Shown here: positions 9,563 to 17,217 of the stretch, one piece after another
How positions within the stretch are numbered: position 1 is the stretch's first letter
Layout of the letters: each line of letters starts with the position of its first letter
From: Novosphingobium sp. JCM 18896
GTDB taxonomy: Bacteria > Pseudomonadota > Alphaproteobacteria > Sphingomonadales > Sphingomonadaceae
Assembly (NCBI RefSeq): GCF_025938095.1
Contig: NZ_JAPCZF010000003.1
Coordinates: forward strand, 186,001-250,000
Direction of reading: 5' to 3'
DNA: 64,000 nt
Made by a program: the position numbers and the translations under genes
The notes under the pieces: generated by a model
What the model saw: the letters and a program-made list of their open reading frames with translations, nothing else
Told to the model about the DNA's origin: nothing
The model's database searches: none

Positions 9563-10288
9563 CTACGTCAGATTGTGCCCGACCGCGAGCGCCAGCGTGT
9601 GCAATTGCTCGACGTCGTAGGTGTCGACCGGGCGGAACGGCTCGCTCTGGTTGAAGGAATATTTGGAGTGGCGCGTGACCTCGGGCGGCCGCGCCGCGAT
9701 GATCCGCGCGACGCGATCGACCTCGGCGTCGAGCTGGTCGTCGGGCACCACGCGGATGCCCGCGCCGAGCGCGACGAGATCGGCGACGGGGACGAGATCG
9801 GCGGTCCAGGTCAGGTAGCGCATCGCCTGTTCGGACATCATCCGCCGCAGCATGCCCGCGCCGCCGACCGCGCCGACCTTGATCTCGAACTGGCCGAAGC
9901 GCGCCTTTTCCGAAGCGATCGCGAAGTCGGCGAGGCAGGCGTAGAGAAAGCCCGCGCCCACCGCGATCCCGCGGACCTTGGCGATCACCGACACCTTGCA
10001 TTCGTGCATGACGCGGAACACCTCGCGGCCGAGCTGCATGCCGTAGTGCGGGATCGCCGGCGGCAGGGTGGACGCGGGCGGCCGCGCGTCCTTCACGTCC
10101 ATGCCTGCCGAGAAGAACTTCTCGCTGGTACTTTCGAGCACGACGACGCGCGTCTCCCAGTCCTCGCTGGCCTCGACGAAGGCGGCCTTGACCGCGCGCA
10201 TCATGTCGTAGTCGATCGCATTGGCCGGCGGGCGGTTCAGCGCGATGGTGCGGATGCCCGCGGCATCGCGCGTCGATTGGACGATCAT
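9563..10288 (-). CDS. Enoyl-CoA hydratase/isomerase family protein
   Basis: Crotonase-fold protein of 241 residues. The oxyanion-hole segments are visible: the first around FFSAGMDVKD, and the second around KVRGIAVGAGFLYACLADFAIAS. Members hydrate, isomerise or cleave acyl-CoA intermediates. The ATG at 10288 follows CGAGGAGAG and overlaps the stop of the MaoC-type gene by 4 bases, so the two are coupled. The usual paired catalytic glutamates are not both evident, so the exact reaction is open. Confidence 0.85.
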   Translation of the reverse strand: MIVQSTRDAAGIRTIALNRPPANAIDYDMMRAVKAAFVEASEDWETRVVVLESTSEKFFSAGMDVKDARPPASTLPPAIPHYGMQLGREVFRVMHECKVSVIAKVRGIAVGAGFLYACLADFAIASEKARFGQFEIKVGAVGGAGMLRRMMSEQAMRYLTWTADLVPVADLVALGAGIRVVPDDQLDAEVDRVARIIAARPPEVTRHSKYSFNQSEPFRPVDTYDVEQLHTLALAVGHNLT

Positions 10289-11154
10289 ATTCTCTCCTCG
10301 GAAGCACCGATCTCGCAACGACCGTTGCGGAAGATCACCGCGCCGCGCTCGGCGGCCTCGCATTCGAACGAAATCACCGACCCGTCGCGCCAGCTGCGCG
10401 TGACCAGGGTCTCGCCGGGGAAGAACGGCGCGGCGAAGCGCACGTCGAAGCTCTTGATCCGCGCGGGATCGTCGTCGCACCAGTCGGCCATGATCGCGCG
10501 CGCGGCGAAGCCGTAGGTGCACAGGCCATGGAGCAGCGGCTGCTCGAAGCCGACCGCCTTGGCCACGGCCGGATCGATGTGCAGCGGGTTCGCGTCCTTG
10601 ATCGCATAGCGATAGAGCGCGGCCTGGTTGGCGGGCACGGCCTGGCGGCTTTCCTTGTCGGGCGCGCGCTGCGGTATCGCATGGACCGGGAAGGGATCCT
10701 GGTTTGGCCCGCCGAAGCCGCCGTCGCCGCGGCAGTAGAGCGTGAGCACGACCGTGGCATAGGGCGCGCCGCCGGCCGCGTCCGCGATCGTGTGCTCGAC
10801 ATAGACCACGGCGCCTTTCTCGGCCCCCTTGTCCGCGACGCCGAGCACGCGGCTGGTGCTGCTGACCCTGCCTGCAGGCGGCAGCGGGCGGTGCACGACC
10901 AGGCGCTGCTCGCTGTGCACGACCTTGCGGAAGTCGATCTCGGCGCGGCCGAACAGATCGCCCGAGCCGTCGAGCAGGGTCGTCGCGAAGGTCGGCAGGA
11001 CGCGCAGGTCCTTCTCGTAGACGAGGCGCAGCGCGTCCTCGCCGAGCCGGTCGAGCCCGGCGCCGACGCCGAGCGCATAGATGATCGCGTCCTGCTCGGT
11101 ATAAGACAGTTCTGCCGGGCCCGAGGTGAGCTCGAGGATTTCGGGATAGCGCAT
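10285..11154 (-). CDS. MaoC-like (R)-specific enoyl-CoA hydratase, double hot-dog
   Basis: 289-residue double hot-dog protein resembling hydratase 2 / peroxisomal multifunctional enzyme domains. The catalytic hydratase-2 motif is seen as YRYAIKDANPLHIDP followed by GFEQPLLHGLCTYG, with the conserved Asp and His in the C-terminal half. The N-terminal half is a degenerate hot-dog. It probably hydrates trans-2-enoyl-CoA with a bulky side chain, a common partner of heteromeric acyl-CoA dehydrogenases. It lies 4 bases after the amidohydrolase gene and overlaps the crotonase gene. Confidence 0.88.
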   Translation of the reverse strand: MRYPEILELTSGPAELSYTEQDAIIYALGVGAGLDRLGEDALRLVYEKDLRVLPTFATTLLDGSGDLFGRAEIDFRKVVHSEQRLVVHRPLPPAGRVSSTSRVLGVADKGAEKGAVVYVEHTIADAAGGAPYATVVLTLYCRGDGGFGGPNQDPFPVHAIPQRAPDKESRQAVPANQAALYRYAIKDANPLHIDPAVAKAVGFEQPLLHGLCTYGFAARAIMADWCDDDPARIKSFDVRFAAPFFPGETLVTRSWRDGSVISFECEAAERGAVIFRNGRCEIGASEERI

Positions 11155-11158
11155 CGGC

Positions 11159-12367
11159 TCAGTTCCAGATGCCGATGACGCGCGCGAGGTTCTCGCCCAT
11201 CACCCCGCGCGTCGCGGCCTCGCCGAGCACGGGCTCGATCTTCTGCGCATAGGTCGCCGGATGGGCCAGGCCCTCGGGATGCGGATAGTCCGAGCCGAGT
11301 ATGATGTGATCGGTCGGCAGCACCGCGGCGAGCATCGACACGTCCTCCTCGGGGAAGGGGGTGACGTAGAGGTGCTCTTTCAGGATCGCGCTGGGCAGGT
11401 CGTGCAGCTTGGGCGCGAGCTTCGAGCCGCGCGCCGACTGGTAGGACTTGTCCATCTGCTTGAACAGGTCGGCCACCCAGAACGAGCCGCCCTCGACCGC
11501 CATGACGTTGACCCGCGGGAAGCGCGTGAACAGGCCGTGGAAGGTCAGCGCCGCCATCGTGTCCATCATCGGCCGCGCGCCCGTGCCGAGGTAGGACTGC
11601 ATCGGCGTGATCTCGGTATAGGTCGGGTCTTCCTTCTCGCCCCAGTGGACCGAGACGAGCTGGTGGTACTGGCTGAACGACGAATGGAACGCGACGGGCA
11701 CGCGCGCCTCGTCGAGACGCGCCCAGAAGCGATCGAAATGCTCGGAAGCGGGCGAGCGGCCGAACACCGGCCCCGTGCGCAGGTGCACCGCGCGCGCGCC
11801 GAGCTTGAGTACGCGGTCGAGCTCCTTCACCGCCTCGTCGACGTCGAGCAGCGACATCAGCGGCACCGAGAACAGCCGGTTGTCGGTGGCATAGCCCCAG
11901 TCGTCCTCGAGCCAGCGGTTGAAGGCGTGGAGGTTGGCATAGGTCGCGCCGACGTTGCTCGCGAGCTGCTGCTCGATCATCACCGCGAGGCTGGGATAGA
12001 GCATCGCCGCGTCGATCCCTTCGCGGTCCATGAATTCGAGCCGCTTGGTCACGTCGATCGAATCGGGCAGCTCCTCGGCGCGCATGCGGTTCTTCACGTT
12101 GAACTCGGCCATGCCCATGTCGGCATTGGGATCGCGGAACATCTCGAGGATCGACTCGGGCGGGGCGATGAAGTCCTGCGGGTGCACCGCGTTCGAACGC
12201 AGCCGCTCGCCGCCGACCATCACGTAGTTGCGGCCGTTCTCGGCCTTCTCGACGTGGATGGCCCACTGGGCATAGGCGGGGTCGATGTGGCGGGTGAAGC
12301 TGTCGTAGCTCTCGTAATAGTGGTTGTCGCCGTCGAAGACCCGGTAGCGGGTATTGGCTTCGGTCAT
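11159..12367 (-). CDS. Amidohydrolase-2 family metal-dependent hydrolase/decarboxylase
   Basis: 402-residue TIM-barrel protein of the amidohydrolase-2 family, whose members decarboxylate aromatic or unsaturated acids or hydrolyse ring C-C or C-N bonds. The N-terminal VFDGDNHYYE replaces the more usual D-x-H-x-H metal motif. A mid-protein FHSSF and the C-terminal ILGSDYPHPEG (metal-binding Asp) are present. The ATG follows GAAGGAC. The family is frequent in actinobacterial and sphingomonad steroid and aromatic gene clusters. The substrate is unknown. Confidence 0.85.
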   Translation of the reverse strand: MTEANTRYRVFDGDNHYYESYDSFTRHIDPAYAQWAIHVEKAENGRNYVMVGGERLRSNAVHPQDFIAPPESILEMFRDPNADMGMAEFNVKNRMRAEELPDSIDVTKRLEFMDREGIDAAMLYPSLAVMIEQQLASNVGATYANLHAFNRWLEDDWGYATDNRLFSVPLMSLLDVDEAVKELDRVLKLGARAVHLRTGPVFGRSPASEHFDRFWARLDEARVPVAFHSSFSQYHQLVSVHWGEKEDPTYTEITPMQSYLGTGARPMMDTMAALTFHGLFTRFPRVNVMAVEGGSFWVADLFKQMDKSYQSARGSKLAPKLHDLPSAILKEHLYVTPFPEEDVSMLAAVLPTDHIILGSDYPHPEGLAHPATYAQKIEPVLGEAATRGVMGENLARVIGIWN

Positions 12368-12396
12368 GCTCGTGTCCTTCGCTGTGGGCGCGGGAA

Positions 12397-12595
12397 TTCC
12401 TCCCCCTCGATGGGGGAGGGATACGAAGGCTTGGCGGCGCAGCCGCCTAGCCGGAGTTGGGTAGGGGGGCGGGTGCGGGTGCGGGTGCGGGTGCGGGGAT
12501 GCGCGGCGCGGGCCGGCGCGCTCACCCCCATCCAGCTACGACTAGGCCGCTTCGCGACCAAGTCTCCGCATCCTTCCCCCATCGAGGGGGAAGAA
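12397..12595. repeat. Family A palindromic intergenic repeat, long copy 2
   Basis: Outer arms TTCCTCCCCCTCGATGGGGG and its near inverse CCCCCATCGAGGGGGAAGAA bound a 199-base element between the acyl-CoA ligase and amidohydrolase genes, both minus strand. The interior contains an imperfect hairpin (GGCGGCGCAGCCGCC) and a tandem array of GCGGGT (four units, 12469-12492, plus a partial). It is longer and more diverged than the other three copies. Confidence 0.75.
12469..12497. repeat. GCGGGT hexanucleotide tandem repeat
   Basis: Four perfect GCGGGT units (12469-12492) plus five bases of a fifth, inside the long family A element. Copy number could vary by slippage. It lies outside coding sequence, so an effect would be on operon mRNA structure only. 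Confidence 0.8.
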
Positions 12596-12623
12596 GTGCG
12601 GTGCTTTTTGTGAAAGATCGGGC

Positions 12624-14039
12624 TCATGCGGGGGCCTGGGAAACAAGCGTCAGGCCCGAGCGGCGGACCTTGCCGGCGTCGTTGCGGATCGGCTCGTCGG
12701 TGAATTCGATGCGGCGCGGCAGCTTGTAGCGGGTCAGGCGCGTGGCGAGGTGGGCGAGCAGGCCGTCGCGATCGAGGCTGCCGTTCTCGACGTGGACGCG
12801 CGCGCAGACCACTTCGCCAAGGTCGTCGTCGGGCTGGCCGAAGACCACGGCGTCGCCGACCGCGGGATGGCTCTGGATCGCTGCCTCGACCTCGGCCGGG
12901 AAGACGTTGTTGCCGCCGCTGTTGATCATGTCGATGCGGCGGTCGGCGAGGGTGAGGAAGCCGTCGGCGTCGAGCGCGCCGAGATCGCCGAAGCTCTCCC
13001 ACTCGCCGTGGAGCCGCTGGCTGACCTCGGAGATCACGACGAAGCGGCGCGGATCGACGCGGTTGCGCATGAAGATCTCGCCGACCGTGCCCGGCGGCAC
13101 CGGCTGGCCGGCCGCGTCGAACACCGCGATCTCGCCGTTGCCCGCTGCGCGGCCGACCGAGCCCGGATGGTCGAGCCATTCGCGGCCCGAGATGATCGTC
13201 GTCGAGACGCCTTCGCTGCCGCCGAAGATCTCCCAGACCGCATCGGGCCCGACGAGATCGATCCAGGCCTGCTTGAGCCAGGCCGGGCAGGCCGCGGCCG
13301 AATGCCAGACGCGGCGCAGCGAGGCCAGCACCGCGCGGTCGGCGGGGCTCTGGGCCGCCTTGAGCAGGCGGTTCATCATCGTCGGCACGAACAGCGCCCA
13401 ATGCGGCCGATGCCGCGCGATCAGCGCGATCGCCTGGCCTGCGTCGAACTTGCGCATCATCACGACGTGCACGCCGCGCGTCAGCCCGCCGATCAGGTGG
13501 TTCATCGGCCCCGAGTGGTAGGTCGGGCCGGGGACGAACAGCGCCGGTCCCTCGGTCCAGCCCCAATGGTCTTCGGCGGGATCGACGGTGGAGGGCTCGG
13601 TATCGACGATGACCTTGGGCAGGCCGGTGCTGCCGCCGCTGGCCTGGGCGCGGCAGCGCGCGGCGGTCAGGCTGGGCGCCTGCCACAGCGGCTCACCGGC
13701 GAGGTCCTGGCCGGCGCGCAGCACGATCCGGGCGCCGGCGGCGCGCATGATGTGGTCGAGCTCGATCTCGGGCACGGTCTGCGAGAGCGGCAGCGGCGTC
13801 GCGCCGAGCCGCCAGGCGCCGAGGAAGCAGGCCACCTGCTCGGGCGAATTGGCCATGGGCAGCACGACCATGTCGCCCGGCCGCGCGCCCAGCGCATGGA
13901 GCCGGCTCGCGGCGCGGCGCGAGGCTTGGGCGAGCGCGCGGTAGGACCAGGTCTCGTCCTCGACCGTCAGCGCCGGATCGTCGCCGCGCTGCGCGGCGAG
14001 CGCGTCGATGCGATCGGCGATGTGCTGTCTCTCTCCCAT
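12624..14039 (-). CDS. AMP-dependent acyl-CoA synthetase/ligase
   Basis: ANL-superfamily ligase, 471 residues, activating a carboxylic acid to its CoA thioester through an acyl-adenylate. The P-loop-like A3 motif is QASGGSTGLPKVI, A5 is IFGGSEG, the A8 hinge is in LADRRIDMINSGGNNVFP, and the catalytic A10 lysine is in RNDAGKVRR. It is shorter than typical 500-550-residue ligases. It is probably the entry enzyme for the catabolic block. Its promoter lies in the divergent region shared with the luciferase-like gene. Confidence 0.9.
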   Translation of the reverse strand: MGERQHIADRIDALAAQRGDDPALTVEDETWSYRALAQASRRAASRLHALGARPGDMVVLPMANSPEQVACFLGAWRLGATPLPLSQTVPEIELDHIMRAAGARIVLRAGQDLAGEPLWQAPSLTAARCRAQASGGSTGLPKVIVDTEPSTVDPAEDHWGWTEGPALFVPGPTYHSGPMNHLIGGLTRGVHVVMMRKFDAGQAIALIARHRPHWALFVPTMMNRLLKAAQSPADRAVLASLRRVWHSAAACPAWLKQAWIDLVGPDAVWEIFGGSEGVSTTIISGREWLDHPGSVGRAAGNGEIAVFDAAGQPVPPGTVGEIFMRNRVDPRRFVVISEVSQRLHGEWESFGDLGALDADGFLTLADRRIDMINSGGNNVFPAEVEAAIQSHPAVGDAVVFGQPDDDLGEVVCARVHVENGSLDRDGLLAHLATRLTRYKLPRRIEFTDEPIRNDAGKVRRSGLTLVSQAPA

Positions 14040-14189
14040 CGGCGGTCCCTTGCTGCGTGACTCGTTATTTTTAGATGATGTATAAATTTATGCGAGTCCA
14101 GCACAACGTTATTGCGTAAATATCGCGCTTGACCCGCCGGGATAAATTTAGATGTTGTAGGTATAAGGCGATGGGAAGGGGATGGCGGT
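14040..14189. promoter_or_regulatory. Divergent promoter region with repeated TTTAGATGnTGTA boxes
   Basis: AT-rich 150-base region between the ligase (minus) and oxidoreductase (plus) genes. A 13-base box occurs twice in direct orientation with one mismatch: TTTAGATGATGTA at 14070-14082 and TTTAGATGTTGTA at 14147-14159. The palindrome TAAATTTA abuts each (14083-14090 and 14143-14150). The arrangement suggests a regulator binding both promoters. A TTGACC at 14129 could be a -35 element, without a convincing -10. Confidence 0.55.
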
Positions 14190-15080
14190 ATGAGCGAGTT
14201 GGGAAAGGTCGGGGCCTGGCTGCTCGCCGACGTGTTCTCCGCCGCCGACAACGCGCGGATCGCGCGCAAGCTCGAATCCTGGGGCTATCGGACCCTGTGG
14301 ATTCCCGAGGCCTTCGGCTGCAATCCGATGGTCCAGGCAGCCTGGATCCTCAGCCAGACCGAACGCCTGACGCTCGCCACGGGCATCGCCAACATCTATG
14401 CGCGCGATCCGCTGGCGACGGTCAATGCGCTGCACGGGCTCAACGAGATGTCGGGCGGGCGCTTCCTGCTCGGCCTCGGCGTCAGCCACGCACCGCTGGT
14501 CGAGGGCATGCGCGGCCAGGCCTACAAGGCGTCGCTCGCGGCGATGCGCGATTATCTCGAGCGGATGCAGGCCACGCAATACGCCGGCGTCGCGCCGCCT
14601 GCGCGGCCGCGGACCGTGCTCGGCGCGCTCGGGCCGAAGATGCTCGAACTCTCGGCCTCGCACGCCGACGGCGCGCATCCCTACAACGTCACGCCCGAGC
14701 ACACGGCGCGGGCGCGCGAAATCCTGGGGCCGGGCAAGCTGCTGCTGCCCGAGCAGATCGTGCTGCGCCAGACCGATCCCGCCCAGGCCCGCGCCACCGC
14801 GCGCGGCTTCCTGGCGGGCTATCTGCGCTTCCCCAACTACACGCAGAACTTCCTGCGCCTGGGTTTCACCGAGGACGATCTCGCCGGTGGCGGCTCGGAC
14901 CGGCTGGTCGACAGCATCGTCTGCTGGGGCGACGAGGCGCAGTTCCGCGCGCGCATCCAGGCCCATCTCGACGCCGGCGCCGATCAGGTCGCGATCCAGA
15001 TCCTGCCGCGGCAGGGGCGCGTGCTCGCCGCCGAAGACCTCGCGCTGTTCAAGACCCTCGCCCCCGCAACCCGGAGCTGA
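14190..15080 (+). CDS. Luciferase-like (LLM-class, F420-type) oxidoreductase
   Basis: 296-residue TIM-barrel oxidoreductase of the bacterial luciferase-like superfamily, subtype with TIGR03620-like spacing. Landmarks are GYRTLWIPEAFGCNP, LATGIANIYARDP and GGRFLLGLGVSHAP. Such enzymes use FMN or F420; the mycobacterial relatives in steroid clusters are F420-dependent, but no cofactor genes are visible here. It is followed 4 bases later by a SnoaL-like gene, so both are probably one transcript divergent from the ligase. Confidence 0.87.
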   Translation: MSELGKVGAWLLADVFSAADNARIARKLESWGYRTLWIPEAFGCNPMVQAAWILSQTERLTLATGIANIYARDPLATVNALHGLNEMSGGRFLLGLGVSHAPLVEGMRGQAYKASLAAMRDYLERMQATQYAGVAPPARPRTVLGALGPKMLELSASHADGAHPYNVTPEHTARAREILGPGKLLLPEQIVLRQTDPAQARATARGFLAGYLRFPNYTQNFLRLGFTEDDLAGGGSDRLVDSIVCWGDEAQFRARIQAHLDAGADQVAIQILPRQGRVLAAEDLALFKTLAPATRS

Positions 15081-15084
15081 CCCG

Positions 15085-15642
15085 ATGGCCACCGATCCCG
15101 CCGCCACGCTCGACTTCGTCAAGAGCCGCATCGACATCCTCGACTGCGTCAACCGCTATACGCGCGGCATGGACCGCCTCGACCGCGACTCCGCGCTCTC
15201 GGCCTTCCATGCCGATGCCCAGCTCGAATACGGCGTCTTCGTCGGCTCGCCGGCCGAGTTCTTCGACTATTTCGCCGAGCTCCACCGGCATCACCACAAG
15301 TCGACCAATCACAACATCTGCAACCACGTCTGCGAGCTCGATGGCGACACCGCCCATACCGAGACCTATTTCGCCGTCGCCAACATCGGCGCCTCGGGCG
15401 ATTTCGCGCTGGCCGGCGGTCGCTATGTCGACCGCTTCGAGCGCCGCGACGGCCGCTGGGCCATCGCCACGCGCGTCTGCGTCGGCGAATGGGACGCGAC
15501 CCCGGGTGGCAACCCGATGGCCGAGACGATGATCGCCAAGTTCCGCGAGATCGTGCCGATCGCGCGGGATTCGTCGGACGTCTCCTACCAGCGCCCGCTG
15601 GCGATCCCGGCCGAGCGGCTGGGCATGCGGATGACCGTGTGA
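15085..15642 (+). CDS. SnoaL-like (SnoaL_4 fold) protein
   Basis: 185-residue alpha+beta barrel protein of the SnoaL-like/NTF2 type (RSRIDILDCVNRYTRGMDR-type N-terminus, then DGRWAIATRVCVGEWD). Members act as isomerases, dehydratases or dioxygenase small subunits; no catalytic assignment can be made. A His-rich stretch (LHRHHHKSTNHNICNH) may line the cavity. It is the last gene of the catabolic block and is followed by the cobalamin riboswitch. Confidence 0.8.
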   Translation: MATDPAATLDFVKSRIDILDCVNRYTRGMDRLDRDSALSAFHADAQLEYGVFVGSPAEFFDYFAELHRHHHKSTNHNICNHVCELDGDTAHTETYFAVANIGASGDFALAGGRYVDRFERRDGRWAIATRVCVGEWDATPGGNPMAETMIAKFREIVPIARDSSDVSYQRPLAIPAERLGMRMTV

Positions 15643-15694
15643 CCGCGCGGCTTGCGCTGCCAGTGCCGGCGCTCTAGAGCGCGCGCAGATCGTG

Positions 15695-15897
15695 CCGGTG
15701 CCCCGCGAGGGGCTTAATCGGGAACGGGGTGCGGGCGGTCATCGCCCAAAACCCAGGCTGTCCCTGCAACTGTAAGCGGATAGCGCGATGCACTGGCTTC
15801 CCGGTCTTTCGGGAGGCGGCCACTGGACCCAAGCGGTCCGGGAAGGTCCGTGCATCGCGTGACGACCCGCGAGCCAGGAGACCTGCCGGCGCACCGG
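15695..15897 (+). ncRNA. Cobalamin (AdoCbl-class) riboswitch
   Basis: The conserved core is present in order: CTGCAACTGTAAGCGG (15764-15779), CACTGG (near 15790), and the B12 box GCCAGGAGACCTGCC (15873-15887, a consensus match). The P1 helix closes with CCGGTGC (15695-15701) and GCACCGG (15891-15897). A strong hairpin downstream (15975-16000, GCGGAC/GTCCGC with inner CCGCG/CGCGG) ends three bases before the GAGGAG ribosome-binding site of cobW, so it is the likely expression platform. It probably represses cobW-cobN when cobalamin is abundant. Confidence 0.95.
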
Positions 15898-16016
15898 TCG
15901 CTCTTGCCGCGGTCCAGGGACTGGCCATGGCACGGTATTTCTCCGTCTGAGCGGCGCACCCAGGGCCGGTGCGCGCGGACGGGCCGCGTGCGCGGTCCGC
16001 GACGAGGAGAATGCGC

Positions 16017-17051
16017 ATGAGCAAGGTGCCGACCACAGTCATCACGGGTTTCCTCGGCGCGGGGAAGACCACCTTGATCCGCCACCTGCTGCAGAACGCC
16101 AAGGGCAAGCGGCTGGCGCTGGTGATCAACGAGTTCGGCGACGTCGGCGTCGACGGCGAGCTGGTCAAGGGCTGCAACGACGAGGCCTGTCCCGAGGACG
16201 ACATCGTCGAGCTGGCCAACGGCTGCATCTGCTGCACCGTCGCCGACGATTTCCTGCCGACCATGCAGAAGCTGCTCGACCGCGAGAACCCGCCCGAGCA
16301 CATCATCATCGAGACTTCGGGGCTCGCGCTGCCCAAGCCCTTGGTCAAGGCCTTCCAGTGGCCCGACATCCGCACCCGCGCGACGGTCGACGGCGTGGTC
16401 GCGCTGATCGACGCCGATGCCGTGGCCGCGGGCCGCTTCGCCACCGACGAGGCGGCGCTGGCAGCGGCGCGCGCGGCCGATCCCTCGCTCGATCATGACA
16501 GCCCGCTCGAGGAGCTGTTCGAGGAGCAGCTCGCCTGCGCCGACATGGTCGTGCTCAACAAGACCGACCTCGTCGATGCGGAAACCCTGGCCGCAGTGCG
16601 CCAGCAGGTCGCGGCCGAGACACGGCCCGGCGTCGGCATCGTCGATGCCAACCACGGTGCGGTCGACATCGCCGCGCTGCTGGGCATCACCGCCGCGGCC
16701 GAGGACGATCTCGACAGCCGGAAGTCGCACATGGACGGCGCCGAGGAGCACGACCACGACGACTTCGACAGCTTCGTCCTGAGCGGCGGCGAAGTCGCCG
16801 AGGTCGAGGCGCTGGTGAGCAAGCTCGGCGAGGTCATCGCCGCGCACGACGTGCTGCGGATCAAGGGCATGGTCGCGGTCGCGGGCAAGCCGAGCCGGCT
16901 GGTGATCCAGGCGGTCGGCCCGCGCATCCAGCACTTCTTCGACCGTGCCTGGAAGCCCGGCGAGGACCGCAAGACCGGACTGGTGGTGATCGGCCAGAAG
17001 GGGCTCGACCAGGCCGCGATCGAGGCGGGGTTGAAGGCGGTGGTGGGCTGA
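16017..17051 (+). CDS. cobW: CobW-type G3E GTPase
   Basis: 344-residue G3E-family P-loop GTPase associated with cobalamin synthesis, thought to deliver cobalt to the chelatase. The P-loop is GFLGAGKTT (about 10-18), the metal-binding CxCC motif is ANGCICCTV, and the guanine-specificity motif is NKTD. An acidic/His patch (GAEEHDHDDFD, about 242) and a C-terminal CobW domain are present. The ATG at 16017 lies 7 bases after GAGGAG. It lies directly under the riboswitch and upstream of cobN. Confidence 0.95.
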   Translation: MSKVPTTVITGFLGAGKTTLIRHLLQNAKGKRLALVINEFGDVGVDGELVKGCNDEACPEDDIVELANGCICCTVADDFLPTMQKLLDRENPPEHIIIETSGLALPKPLVKAFQWPDIRTRATVDGVVALIDADAVAAGRFATDEAALAAARAADPSLDHDSPLEELFEEQLACADMVVLNKTDLVDAETLAAVRQQVAAETRPGVGIVDANHGAVDIAALLGITAAAEDDLDSRKSHMDGAEEHDHDDFDSFVLSGGEVAEVEALVSKLGEVIAAHDVLRIKGMVAVAGKPSRLVIQAVGPRIQHFFDRAWKPGEDRKTGLVVIGQKGLDQAAIEAGLKAVVG

Positions 17052-17076
17052 GGCTCATGACTGCCGTCGGGCTCCC

Positions 17077-17214
17077 ATCCTCCCCGGCACGGGGAGGGGG
17101 ACCACGCGAAGCGTGGTGGAGGGGGCTCTCCACCCTACGCAGCGTCGCTTGGGGACGAGAACCCCCTCCACCACTCGCTGCGCGAGCGGTCCCCCTCCCC
17201 GTGCCGGGGAGGAT
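17077..17214. repeat. Family A palindromic intergenic repeat, copy 3
   Basis: 138-base element with perfect outer arms ATCCTCCCCGGCACGGGG and CCCCGTGCCGGGGAGGAT. Inner arms include GTGGTGGAGGGGG and CCCCCTCCACCAC. It fills the gap between cobW and cobN. Its right end contributes GGGGAGG, 5 bases before the cobN ATG, so it serves as the cobN Shine-Dalgarno sequence. Confidence 0.9.
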
Positions 17215-17217
17215 TTG

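Noticed and set aside
7596..10307. Minus-strand ORF of about 900 codons spanning dehydrogenase, TetR and hydratase genes
   Set aside because: It overlaps three well-supported genes in other frames and has an Arg/Ala-rich pseudo-translation.
12397..12595. CRISPR-like array because of repeated units
   Set aside because: Only a hexanucleotide tandem and inverted arms; no repeats of 24-40 bases separated by spacers.
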